From an uncultured Phocaeicola sp. (GTDB lineage: Bacteria > Bacteroidota > Bacteroidia > Bacteroidales > Bacteroidaceae), in contig CALUIZ010000002.1 in the NCBI GenBank assembly GCA_944320815.1, positions 1 to 64,000 on the forward strand: a stretch of 64,000 nucleotides of DNA, given 5' to 3'. The first letter of the stretch is position 1; the number at the start of each line of letters is the position of its first letter. The position numbers and the translations under genes are program-made. Below are positions 42,216-50,700 of this stretch, one piece after another. Below the pieces are notes generated by a model, which ran no database searches, was not told where the DNA came from, and saw only the letters and a list, made by a program, of their open reading frames with translations.

Positions 42216-42271
42216 GGATTTGTTCCGTCTTGAAGGTGGACAAATGTGGAAAAATTCATTTTTGTTATTGG

Positions 42272-42293
42272 ACGGGAAATGGTTCCCGTTTTA
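42272..42293 (+). terminator. Short hairpin before the fimbrillin gene
   Basis: ACGGGAA (42272-42278) pairs with TTCCCGT (42283-42289) around a 4-nt loop, followed by TTTT. Confidence 0.6.
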
Positions 42294-42306
42294 AAATAAC
42301 AATTTT

Positions 42307-43266
42307 ATGAATAAGTTTTTTTTGATGGGGGTTTGTTCGTTGTCCCTGCTGGCCGGATGTCAGCAAAATGAAACGGAACTGGAAATGGGTGAAACGGGAA
42401 AGATAGCTTTGCGGGCTTCGGTGGCAAATTCTGTCGCCTCCCGTACGGTAACGGATGCCGGCGGTTTGTCTACCACCTTCGAGGAGGGTGATGAAATCGG
42501 GTTCTTCATTCCAGGAGAGGAAAGTCAGGTGAAGTGGTCTCTGACTGGTGACGGCTGGGAGTCTGAAGTCCCTCTGACGTGGGAAAACAAGGTGGATGAA
42601 TTTGAATTCTGTGCGTATTATCCTTATTCGGATGGAGTAACGGGACGTACGTCTGTTCCGACTCCGGACCTGAGCAGGCAGAATGGCCGCTTTTCGGATA
42701 TTGGGCTGTTTGATTTCTTGGCGGCACGCTGTACGAGCAGTTATAAGACAAATTCGGGGGCTGTCTCGTTTACCGGTGATTACGCTTTCAAGCATGTCTA
42801 TTCGTTGTTGTCTATAACGATAAAGAAAGACAAGTCTGGAGAAGAGGTGAATATCAGTAAGGCAACAATGAAAGGAACCGGTTTGTTCAGCCAGATGGAA
42901 TATCAGTTCGGTGAAACCTCGGCTTCGGATGCCCTTCAGCCGACTGACGCGCCGTCTGTGGACGAACTCTCGCTGTCGTATGAGGAGCCTGTGGCAGTAG
43001 CGGATGAAACTGGCTATTCTCTGACATTGCTTTGCAATCCTGTTTCTTTGGTGGAAAATTCAGAATTTTCGATTGCTTATGTACGTGACGGAATCTCATA
43101 TACTGCAACGACCGACAGGCTCGGAAAAGAATTTCAGGCCGGCACTCACAATAAGTTCACTCTGAAGCTTACGAAAGAAGGTCTTGTCCTGGTGGGCCAG
43201 GAAATCATCGGTTGGAATGAGGAGGTGATTCCGGATATTGCTTTTGAGGAGACTCCCGTGGAATAA
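42307..43266 (+). CDS. Fimbrillin-family lipoprotein
   Basis: 319 aa. Lipobox LLAGC at 14-18, then a fimbrillin-like N-terminal pattern (SRTVTDAGGLSTTFEEGDEI, GFFI) and a C-terminal beta domain ending in VGQEIIGWNEE. Such proteins are shaft or tip subunits of type V pili or related surface lipoproteins of Bacteroidales. It stands alone here: no Mfa1/FimA cluster is adjacent. Confidence 0.82.
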   Translation: MNKFFLMGVCSLSLLAGCQQNETELEMGETGKIALRASVANSVASRTVTDAGGLSTTFEEGDEIGFFIPGEESQVKWSLTGDGWESEVPLTWENKVDEFEFCAYYPYSDGVTGRTSVPTPDLSRQNGRFSDIGLFDFLAARCTSSYKTNSGAVSFTGDYAFKHVYSLLSITIKKDKSGEEVNISKATMKGTGLFSQMEYQFGETSASDALQPTDAPSVDELSLSYEEPVAVADETGYSLTLLCNPVSLVENSEFSIAYVRDGISYTATTDRLGKEFQAGTHNKFTLKLTKEGLVLVGQEIIGWNEEVIPDIAFEETPVE

Positions 43267-43289
43267 ATATCGCCTATTTGTTGGTTTAT

Positions 43290-43325
43290 CGCCCAAGTTT
43301 GCTTAACTTTGTGCAGACTTGGGCG
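43290..43325 (+). promoter_or_regulatory. Promoter inside a 9-bp inverted repeat
   Basis: CGCCCAAGT (43290-43298) and ACTTGGGCG (43317-43325) flank an exact -7 box TAACTTTG at 43304-43311, with TTGG at -33 spacing (43281-43284). No T-run follows, so a terminator is less likely than a regulated promoter. Confidence 0.5.
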
Positions 43326-43759
43326 GTTGAGTATAGAAAAAGACGTTTTATGATAGAATGTAATGAATTTGAGATGAGATTTTAAATTATCTGTAAATAT
43401 TCAAATTTGATAAGCCAAAATAACATCTTTTTATTTTGATATATCGTAAAATTGCTTTTTCTTTGTGCGGAAATAGGAAAATAAACAGCTTTGTATAATG
43501 AAGTTTTGGACAACCTTAATGCTTTTGCACTTGCTTCTGGCGGGTCGGAAGTGGGTCAGCCGATGTGAAGAGAAACAGGGAAACCGGGCATGAGGTGAAT
43601 GACGGAGGCCGTGCAAATGAATGTGAATGCTATGAAAAACATCGTTCGGTTGTTTGGGCTTTCGCGTGTTTTCAAAGTCTTCTGAATAGATAGCCGTTGT
43701 TTTTTCTTTTTTGAGAGAGTTGTAAATTCACTAATTTTTAACAATAAACAATTAATCTT
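43326..43759 (+). other. Long untranslated leader before exbB
   Basis: 434 nt, AT-rich in the first half. I see no convincing protein gene; a 31-aa frame at 43499 is weak. If transcription starts after the TAACTTTG box, exbB has an unusually long 5' leader that could hold an RNA regulatory element. Confidence 0.4.
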
Positions 43760-44581
43760 ATGGAAACTAAAACAACTAACAAAAAGCAAAAGCAAGGTTT
43801 CAAAGGCATTGAAGCTGCAGGTTTGGTAATTATCGCGTGCTTTATCGTAGCATTGTGTATTTACAAGTTCGTGTTGGGTGATCCTTCAAACTTCATGAAC
43901 AATGACCCTAACAATCATCCGCTGCCGGGTAATATGCTGGGTACTATCTACAAAGGTGGTGTAGTCGTTCCTGTGATTCAGACACTGTTGCTGACTGTGT
44001 TGGCTTTGAGTATTGAACGTTATTTCACAATCCGTGCTGCGTTCGGTCGTGGTAAGCTGGTGAAATTTGTGGCTCAGATCAAGGAAGCTTTGTCAAAGAA
44101 TGATATGCAGGCTGCTCAGGCTTTGTGCGACAAGCAGCGCGGTTCTGTAGCTAATGTTGTAGGTGCTACTCTGCAGACTTATCGTGAAATGGAACAGAAT
44201 ACTGAACTGGACAAGGACCAGAAGGTGTTGGCTATCCAGAAATCACTGGAAGAAGCAACTGCGTTGGAATTGCCTATGTTGCAGCAGAACCTGCCGATTA
44301 TCGGTACTATCACTACTCTGGGTACTTTGATGGGATTGCTCGGTACCGTTATCGGTATGATCCGTTCATTCGCCGCTCTGTCAGCTGGTGGTGGTACAGA
44401 CTCAGTTGCGTTGTCAACCGGTATTTCTGAAGCCTTGATCAACACAGCATTCGGTATCTTGACTGGTGCGTTGGCCGTTATCTCTTACAACTACTTTACT
44501 AACAAGATTGATAAACTGACTTACAGCCTTGACGAAGTAGGCTTCTCTATCGTACAGACATTTAACGCTACTCATAAATAA
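43760..44581 (+). CDS. exbB: ExbB/MotA/TolQ-family proton channel protein
   Basis: 273 aa. Three membrane helices (about 21-38, 68-88, 170-192) plus the paired C-terminal helices; the conserved region PIIGTITTLGTLMGLLGTVI, GMI and the later STGISEALINTAFGI are TolQ/ExbB hallmarks. It forms the proton channel with ExbD to energise TonB. First gene of the operon exbB-exbD-exbD-tonB-pstS-like-TPR. Confidence 0.94.
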   Translation: METKTTNKKQKQGFKGIEAAGLVIIACFIVALCIYKFVLGDPSNFMNNDPNNHPLPGNMLGTIYKGGVVVPVIQTLLLTVLALSIERYFTIRAAFGRGKLVKFVAQIKEALSKNDMQAAQALCDKQRGSVANVVGATLQTYREMEQNTELDKDQKVLAIQKSLEEATALELPMLQQNLPIIGTITTLGTLMGLLGTVIGMIRSFAALSAGGGTDSVALSTGISEALINTAFGILTGALAVISYNYFTNKIDKLTYSLDEVGFSIVQTFNATHK

Positions 44582-44648
44582 ATCCAAGGGACTGTGGCAG
44601 TCCCTCGTTGTAAATGGGATATTTGTAACTAATTTTAAATAGTTAATT

Positions 44649-45254
44649 ATGGGTAGAGTTCAAATTAAGAAGAAATCCATGTTTATCGACATGACTGCCA
44701 TGAGTGACGTGACGGTGCTGTTGCTTACTTTCTTTATGTTGACAGGTAACTTCATCAAGAAAGAGCCGGTACAGGTCGTTACTCCGGGTTCGGTTTCTGA
44801 GATTAAAATTCCGGAAACGAACATTCTGCAGATTCTTGTCGAGCCGTCTGGCAAGATTTTTATGAGTCTTGACAAACAGCAGGATATGGCAGCTACGTTG
44901 GAAGCTGTAGGAAAGGAATATGGCCTGACATTTACTCCTGAAGAGGTGAAGAAGTTCTCCGTATTCCAGACATTCGGTGTTCCGATGAAGAATATGAAGC
45001 AGTTCCTAGCACTTCCGGGTGAAGAGCAGGATAAAATATTGAAGAATTACGGAATTCCTTGTGACAGTGTGGACAATCAGTTCAAGTCTTGGATTCGCAA
45101 TGCGCGTGCCGCCAATCGTGACTTGCGTATAGCTATCAAAGCAGACCAGAGCACTCCTTATTCTGTCATTAAGAACGTAATGAGTTCTCTTCAGGATTTG
45201 AAGGAAAACAGATACAATCTGATTACTTCATTGAAACAAGTGTCTGACGATTAA
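44649..45254 (+). CDS. exbD: ExbD/TolR-family protein (first copy)
   Basis: 201 aa. The single membrane helix has the family Asp in FIDMTAMSDVTVLLLTFFML, followed by a periplasmic domain longer than E. coli ExbD (about 140 aa), with an insert at about 85-145. Two ExbD-like genes in tandem are typical of Bacteroidetes. Confidence 0.92.
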   Translation: MGRVQIKKKSMFIDMTAMSDVTVLLLTFFMLTGNFIKKEPVQVVTPGSVSEIKIPETNILQILVEPSGKIFMSLDKQQDMAATLEAVGKEYGLTFTPEEVKKFSVFQTFGVPMKNMKQFLALPGEEQDKILKNYGIPCDSVDNQFKSWIRNARAANRDLRIAIKADQSTPYSVIKNVMSSLQDLKENRYNLITSLKQVSDD

Positions 45255-45265
45255 ATAAGGAAAAT

Positions 45266-45916
45266 ATGGCAGAAGTACAAGATAATGGAGGCAGAAAAGG
45301 AAAAGGGTCTAAGCAGAAAAAAATGGCCGTCCGCGTTGACTTTACGCCGATGGTGGATATGAACATGCTTCTGATCACTTTCTTTATGCTGTGTACCTCT
45401 TTGAGCAAGCCTCAAACGATGGAAATCAGTATGCCGACTAATGATGAGAATATTACTGAAGACCAGCAAAATAAGGTAAAGGCTTCGCAGGCCCTCACTT
45501 TGTTGCTTGATGCAGATAATAGAATTTATTATTATGAAGGTGAGCCCAATTACGAAGATTATACTTCTCTGAAAGAAACTAGCTACACCGCTGACGGTAT
45601 TCGTAAGGTATTGCTCCGCAAGAATTACGATGCAGTGAAGAAGGTGGAAGAGTTGAAGCAGAAAAAGGCTAATCTGGAAATCACGGAGGATGAATACAAG
45701 AAACAGGTCTCTGAAGTGAAGGGCGCAAAGAACACACCGACTGTAATTATCAAGGCGACAGATAAGTCTACTTACAAGAACTTGATTGATGCATTGGATG
45801 AAATGCAGATTTGCAGTATCGGTAAATATGTGATTGTTGACATTACGGAAGGTGACCAATTCTTGATTGACAACTACAATACGAAGGGTCAATTGAGCAG
45901 TAATGCAGTAAGTTGA
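45266..45916 (+). CDS. exbD: ExbD/TolR-family protein (second copy)
   Basis: 216 aa. Cytoplasmic basic N terminus, then RVDFTPMVDMNMLLITFFML with the channel Asp, and a periplasmic domain including a Lys/Glu-rich helix (about 115-155). It differs in sequence from the first copy, so it is not a recent duplication; a heteromeric ExbD pair is plausible. Confidence 0.92.
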   Translation: MAEVQDNGGRKGKGSKQKKMAVRVDFTPMVDMNMLLITFFMLCTSLSKPQTMEISMPTNDENITEDQQNKVKASQALTLLLDADNRIYYYEGEPNYEDYTSLKETSYTADGIRKVLLRKNYDAVKKVEELKQKKANLEITEDEYKKQVSEVKGAKNTPTVIIKATDKSTYKNLIDALDEMQICSIGKYVIVDITEGDQFLIDNYNTKGQLSSNAVS

Positions 45917-45943
45917 AATGTGTAACACCTAAAAAGAAAAGAT

Positions 45944-46759
45944 ATGGCAAAAATTGATTTGATTTCTTTGGAATGGTGTGACCTCATTTTCAAAGATAAA
46001 AACAAGACATATGGTGCATATAGATTGCGCCGTGATTTCGGTAGACGTCAGTTGGCCGCTATAATTATTGTGATTGTCGTTGCTGCTGTAGGTTTCTATC
46101 TTCCGCGTCTGATTCAGATGGCTATTCCTGAGAAGGAAGAGGAAATGTTGGAAGTGACCCAGCTCTCTCAGTTGGAAGAGCCGGAAGTAAAGCAGGAAGA
46201 GCTTGTAAAGCCGGTTGAGCAGATTGCTCCTCCTCCCCAGTTGAAGAGTACCATCAAGTTTACCGCTCCTGTCATCAAGAAAGATGAAGAGGTGGCTGAT
46301 GAAGACGAACTGAAGAGCCAGGATGACCTGAACGAATCGAAAGTGCAGATTTCTATCGCCGATGTGAAAGGTAACAATGAATTGGACGGTGCTGATATTG
46401 CAGACCTTCAGGAAGTGATTACTCAGGCTCCGGTTGAGGAAGAAAAGCCGTATACGATGGTAGAACAGATGCCGCAGTATCCGGGTGGACCGGCCGAGTT
46501 GTTGAAATATATTTCAAAGAACTTGCGCTATCCGACTATTGCACAGGAGAATGGTATTCAGGGACGTGTAATCTTGCGTTTCGTCGTTTCTGCAACGGGA
46601 ACTGTAGAAGACATTCAGGTGCTTCGTTCACTTGACCCGTATTGCGATAAAGAAGCAATTCGAGTTGTGAGCACATTGCCGAAATGGATTCCGGGTAAGC
46701 AGAACGGACGTAATGTTCCTGTTTATTACACTTTGCCGATTCAGTTTAAATTGCAATAA
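45944..46759 (+). CDS. tonB: TonB-family energy transducer
   Basis: 271 aa. One membrane helix (LAAIIIVIVVAAVGFYLPRL), a Pro/Glu/Lys-rich linker (about 70-130), and a C-terminal TonB domain opening with MPQYPGGPAELLKYISKNLR and containing VEDIQVLRSLDPYCDKEAIR. It transmits the proton-driven motion of ExbB/ExbD to outer-membrane receptors such as SusC-type transporters. Confidence 0.93.
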   Translation: MAKIDLISLEWCDLIFKDKNKTYGAYRLRRDFGRRQLAAIIIVIVVAAVGFYLPRLIQMAIPEKEEEMLEVTQLSQLEEPEVKQEELVKPVEQIAPPPQLKSTIKFTAPVIKKDEEVADEDELKSQDDLNESKVQISIADVKGNNELDGADIADLQEVITQAPVEEEKPYTMVEQMPQYPGGPAELLKYISKNLRYPTIAQENGIQGRVILRFVVSATGTVEDIQVLRSLDPYCDKEAIRVVSTLPKWIPGKQNGRNVPVYYTLPIQFKLQ

Positions 46760-46780
46760 TTTGATTTTTTGTTTGCGTGT

Positions 46781-47722
46781 ATGAAAAGAGTGTTCTTGTT
46801 TTGTTGTGCGGTGCTTTCTATGGTGCTCGTTTCATGTGGTAACCAGAAGAAAGGGGATGGAGAGACATTATATTCCGGAAATATAAAGATTGCCGTTGAT
46901 GAATCCTTCAAGCCTATTATAGAAGAGGAGCTTCAGGTTTATCGGGCATTGACTCCGGAAGCGAATGTAACACCCATCTATTGCAGTGAGGTTGAAGCTA
47001 TCAATCTGTTGTTGAAGGATAGTGTAAGACTGGTTATTGCCAACCGCAGACTGACAGAAAAAGAGGTGGCTTCTTTTCATGCACGCAAATTCTTTCCTCA
47101 GTCCATTCGTATGGCTGTCAGCGGAATAGCTCTGATTACAAATCTTGAAAACACTGATTCCGTACTTACCGTAGGTCAGTTTCGGAATATATTGACAGGT
47201 AAAATTACGGAGTGGAGGGATTTGTATCCGCAGTCTAAGCGAGGAAAGATGCAGGTTGTGTTTGATAACCCCAATTCAGGCCTTATTCATTATGCCATTG
47301 ATTCTATCTGCGAGGGCGAAAAGCTGGCATCGACGTTGACTGCCTTGAAATCGAATGAGGAAGTGATTCGGTATGTTTCGCAGACTCCGGATGCGTTAGG
47401 TGTGATTGGTGCCAATTGGATAGGGAATGATAGCGATACAACTCGCCTTTCGTTCAATAAGTCGGTTCGGGTGATGGGAGTCAGTAATTCTGGCCATGCT
47501 ACTGTCGCAAACAGTTTCAAGCCTTATCAGGCCTATTTGGCTCTGAAGCAGTATCCTTTGACCCATGATGTATTCATTTTGGTCAATGACCCCAAAAATG
47601 GATTGCCGACTGGTTTGATGACATTCTTGACAGGAGACAGGGGGCAGCGTATCATTCTTAAGTCGGGACTTGTGCCGGCGACTCAACCAGTCCGTCTGGT
47701 AAATGTTAAAGATGAATTTTAA
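46781..47722 (+). CDS. PstS-like phosphate-binding lipoprotein
   Basis: 313 aa from ATG 46781. Lipobox VSCG (about 15-19), then a PBP-like fold: KIAVDESFKPIIEEELQVY at the start, GQFRNILTGKITEWRDLYPQ in the middle, and LTGDRGQRIILKSGLVPAT at the C terminus, all PstS-like. No permease or ATPase genes are adjacent. In this conserved operon it probably does not serve a phosphate ABC transporter; its role is unknown. Confidence 0.86.
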   Translation: MKRVFLFCCAVLSMVLVSCGNQKKGDGETLYSGNIKIAVDESFKPIIEEELQVYRALTPEANVTPIYCSEVEAINLLLKDSVRLVIANRRLTEKEVASFHARKFFPQSIRMAVSGIALITNLENTDSVLTVGQFRNILTGKITEWRDLYPQSKRGKMQVVFDNPNSGLIHYAIDSICEGEKLASTLTALKSNEEVIRYVSQTPDALGVIGANWIGNDSDTTRLSFNKSVRVMGVSNSGHATVANSFKPYQAYLALKQYPLTHDVFILVNDPKNGLPTGLMTFLTGDRGQRIILKSGLVPATQPVRLVNVKDEF

Positions 47723-47732
47723 TTTATAGGAT

Positions 47733-49220
47733 ATGATTATGAAAAATAAAGTTTTTGGTATACTTTGTTGTAGCTTCTTGCTGTCTGTTTCTTTGCAGGC
47801 GCAGGAGCCCCTTTCTTCTGAATTGTCTAAGCAGGTTGATCAGATTGCCGCTACTATTAAAGACAATCCTGATGCAGCAGCGGAAAGTTTTGACGAACTT
47901 ACAAAGGGAAAAAACAAAAAGAATATTTCTTTGCTTGTCGCTATCGGCAACGCTTATCTGAAAAATGAAAAAATCGCAGAAGCTAAGGATTACGCAGAAC
48001 GTGCAGTGAAGGTTGATTCAAAGTCTGCAGTGGCTTGTATGTTTGCAGGTGATGTGGCCTTGGCTAAGAAAAATGTAGGGGATGCGTGCGGTTATTATGA
48101 GCAGGCGATTCTGTTTGATGCGGATTGCTATGAAGCTTATTATAAATATGCGCGGGCATATATAGGCGTGAATCCTCAATTGTCAGTGGACAAATTATTG
48201 GATTTGAAGAGCAAGCATCCTGAAGAAATTAACGTTGACCGTGAGCTGGCTGTCGCTTATTATCAGATGGGGAAAAACAGTCTGGCAAAGCAGTCTTATG
48301 ATGAGTTCATGCAGAGAGGAACTCCTGAAAAAAGCGATTATGGCCGATATGCCATGTTGCTTTATCTGAACAAGGATTATGCGAAATCTCTGGAAATGAC
48401 CGATAAAGGTATGTCTATGGATCCGGAAAGCCATTTGCTTCGCCGTCTTAAAATGTATAATCTTTATGAGTTGAAATCATATGATGAAGGATTGAAAGCT
48501 GCGGATGTGTTCTTCGAGGACCCGGACAATCCGGATTACGTTTATTTGGATTTCCTTTATCGTGCCCGTTTGTATTTCCTGCATGGGGACAAAGATTTGG
48601 CTATTGCTGAATTTGACAAGGCACTTGAGGCCGATACAGAGAAAGAACATCCGGACATCGCTAAAGAAGCCTCTCAGGCATATGAAAAATGGCAGGACTA
48701 TCCTGAAGCCATTCGGATGTACCAGCTTTATCTGGATGGGTTGAAAGGCGGTGAAGAGGACGTAAGCGATCTGTTCCTGTTCGGACGTCTTTATTACATG
48801 GCGGCAGGCTCTTTGGCTGCTCCGGTAGATTCGACTGCAAATGGAGTTGTGGCTGCTGTAGACACGATTCAGAAGAAGGCATATCTTGCAGAGGCTGACA
48901 CTATTTTTGCTCAGGTGGCTCAACGTGTGCCGGACAACTATTTGGGTTATTTCTGGCGTGCACGTACGAACGCAATGCTTGACCCCGAAACTACATTAGG
49001 TTTGGCAAAGCCATATTACGAAAAAGCTCTTTCAGTGCTTGAGCAGAATCCGAAAGCATCCAAGAGTGTTTTGATTGAATGTGAAAGCTATCTGGGATAT
49101 TATTATTTCCTGAAGAGTGAATATGATGAGTCCAAGATTTATTGGAACAAGATCTTGGCCATCGATCCTGAGAATCCTACCGCCAAACAGGCTCTTGAGG
49201 GTATAGAGGGATTGCAATAA
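47733..49220 (+). CDS. Secreted TPR-repeat protein
   Basis: 495 aa (ATG 47733; 47739 is an alternative). Signal peptide ending SVSLQAQEP, then 10 or so tetratricopeptide repeats (AEAKDYAERAVKVDSKSAVA, KALEADTEKEHPDIAKEA and others) to the end. It is the last gene of the ExbB/TonB operon. Periplasmic TPR proteins may act as scaffolds for the energy-transducing complex. Confidence 0.86.
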   Translation: MIMKNKVFGILCCSFLLSVSLQAQEPLSSELSKQVDQIAATIKDNPDAAAESFDELTKGKNKKNISLLVAIGNAYLKNEKIAEAKDYAERAVKVDSKSAVACMFAGDVALAKKNVGDACGYYEQAILFDADCYEAYYKYARAYIGVNPQLSVDKLLDLKSKHPEEINVDRELAVAYYQMGKNSLAKQSYDEFMQRGTPEKSDYGRYAMLLYLNKDYAKSLEMTDKGMSMDPESHLLRRLKMYNLYELKSYDEGLKAADVFFEDPDNPDYVYLDFLYRARLYFLHGDKDLAIAEFDKALEADTEKEHPDIAKEASQAYEKWQDYPEAIRMYQLYLDGLKGGEEDVSDLFLFGRLYYMAAGSLAAPVDSTANGVVAAVDTIQKKAYLAEADTIFAQVAQRVPDNYLGYFWRARTNAMLDPETTLGLAKPYYEKALSVLEQNPKASKSVLIECESYLGYYYFLKSEYDESKIYWNKILAIDPENPTAKQALEGIEGLQ

Positions 49221-49272
49221 GGAATTTTATTTTTCTATTTCATATTCATATTTTGACACGGCAAAAGCTGTT

Positions 49273-49329
49273 ATTCAAAAATGGAGGACATGAGAATCGG
49301 TTGATTTTTCAGAGCCCTCCATTTTGAAT
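49273..49329. terminator. Long hairpin between TPR and DedA genes
   Basis: ATTCAAAAATGGAGG (49273-49287) pairs with CCTCCATTTTGAAT (49316-49329), with one bulge. No T-run follows, but it closes the ExbB operon and overlaps a TTG/ATG region upstream of DedA. Confidence 0.55.
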
Positions 49330-49350
49330 GTTATATTTGTGGGTGGAGTT

Positions 49351-49986
49351 ATGGATTTTCTCATTGACTTTATATTGCACATTGACCAGCATATGGTTTC
49401 TATCGTGCAGAATTATCATTTATGGACATATGCAATCTTGTTTGCCATCATTTTTTGCGAAACAGGACTCGTTGTCACTCCCTTTCTTCCCGGGGATTCC
49501 TTGCTGTTCGTGTGTGGCGCGATTTCCGCTTTGCCTGACATGCCTTTGGACGTGCATATATTGGTGCTCATTGTATTTACGGCGGCAGTGTTGGGCGATT
49601 CGTGCAATTATATGATTGGGCATTTTTTCGGCAGGAAGCTTTTCAGCAATCCGAACTCCAGAATTTTCAGGCAGAGTTATCTCGACAAGACGCATGAGTT
49701 CTTCAAGAAATACGGAGGCAAAACGATCATCATCGCGCGTTTTGTGCCGATAGTCCGTACCTTTGCTCCTTTTGTGGCGGGGATGGGTAAAATGCACTAT
49801 TATTATTTTATGCTGTATAATCTGATAGGGGCGGCAGCATGGGTGGTTCTGTTCTGCTATGCAGGTTATTTCTTCGGTGACCTGCCGTTTGTGCAGCAGA
49901 ATCTCAAGCTCCTGCTGGTTGCTATCATTTTCATTTCACTGCTTCCCGCTGTGGTTGAAGTGGTGCGTGAAAAGCTTAAGAAATAA
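49351..49986 (+). CDS. DedA-family membrane protein
   Basis: 211 aa from ATG 49351; a TTG at 49324 would lie within the preceding hairpin. Membrane helices and the family pattern [21 protein letters not shown] and the conserved [20 protein letters not shown] are present. DedA proteins belong to the SNARE-associated/VTT superfamily and act as phospholipid (including undecaprenyl phosphate) flippases. A TATATTTG box at 49332-49339 lies 11 bp before the ATG, so a second short-leader promoter is possible. Confidence 0.9.
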   Translation: MDFLIDFILHIDQHMVSIVQNYHLWTYAILFAIIFCETGLVVTPFLPGDSLLFVCGAISALPDMPLDVHILVLIVFTAAVLGDSCNYMIGHFFGRKLFSNPNSRIFRQSYLDKTHEFFKKYGGKTIIIARFVPIVRTFAPFVAGMGKMHYYYFMLYNLIGAAAWVVLFCYAGYFFGDLPFVQQNLKLLLVAIIFISLLPAVVEVVREKLKK

Positions 49987-50011
49987 TTGGTTTAGTTTTT
50001 TGCAAGTTGGA

Positions 50012-50046
50012 AGCGGGTTGGCTGTGAAGTTAGCCTGCTTTTTTTG
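50012..50046 (+). terminator. Terminator after DedA
   Basis: AGCGGGTTGGCT (50012-50023) pairs with AGCCTGCT (50032-50039), leaving mismatches, then T7. Confidence 0.65.
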
Positions 50047-50084
50047 TATTCATTCCTTTGGTTTTTTGTTTCCGGAAAAACTTG

Positions 50085-50092
50085 TAACTTTG
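50085..50092 (+). promoter_or_regulatory. xpt promoter -7 box
   Basis: TAACTTTG matches TAnnTTTG, with TTTTG about 18 bp upstream. No guanine riboswitch fold is apparent in the short leader. Confidence 0.65.
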
Positions 50093-50118
50093 CCGCTCTG
50101 ATATATAACATTTTAGAT

Positions 50119-50688
50119 ATGAAAGCACTGAAAGAACGAATTCTGCGTGACGGCAAATGTTTTGAAGGGGGTATTCTCAAGGTTGACAATTTCATCAACC
50201 ATCAGATGGATCCGATTCTGATGAAATCTATGGCGGTTGAGTTTGTACGGCGTTTTGCCGGCACTGACATCAATAAAGTGATGACCGTTGAGGCCAGCGG
50301 TATCGCTCCTGCCATTATGGTAGGGTATCTGCTTGAACTCCCTGTGGTGTTTGCCAAGAAGAAGAAGCCGAGCACGATGGAAAACATGCTGGTTACGGAT
50401 GTCTATTCCTTTACAAAAGGAACCACTTATACGGTATGCGTGAGCAGGGATTACCTTTGTCCGGGCGACAGAGTGTTGTTCATTGATGATTTCCTTGCAA
50501 ACGGAAATGCGGCCAAGGGAGTGATTGACCTGGTGCAGAAGGCCGGTGCCGAACTGGTCGGTATGGGTTTTTTGATTGAGAAGGCATTCCAGCATGGAGG
50601 GGATTTTTTGCGTGGGCAAGGCATTCATGTGGAATCTCTTGCGGTGATTGAAAGCCTGGACAACTGTGAAATAAAGATTAAGGACTGA
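50119..50688 (+). CDS. xpt: Xanthine phosphoribosyltransferase
   Basis: 189 aa from ATG 50119 (the earlier in-frame ATG is before the -7 box). The PRPP-binding loop [14 protein letters not shown] at 119-132 is type I PRTase, and [11 protein letters not shown] fits the Xpt hood region. It salvages xanthine (and possibly other purines) as XMP. The xanthine/uracil permease gene follows after 12 bp. Confidence 0.94.
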   Translation: MKALKERILRDGKCFEGGILKVDNFINHQMDPILMKSMAVEFVRRFAGTDINKVMTVEASGIAPAIMVGYLLELPVVFAKKKKPSTMENMLVTDVYSFTKGTTYTVCVSRDYLCPGDRVLFIDDFLANGNAAKGVIDLVQKAGAELVGMGFLIEKAFQHGGDFLRGQGIHVESLAVIESLDNCEIKIKD

Positions 50689-50700
50689 AATCGGACGGTT

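Noticed and set aside
43499..43594. A 31-aa frame with a signal-like start in the exbB leader
   Set aside because: Too short, no homologue recognised and no spacing evidence; kept only as a note in the leader entry.
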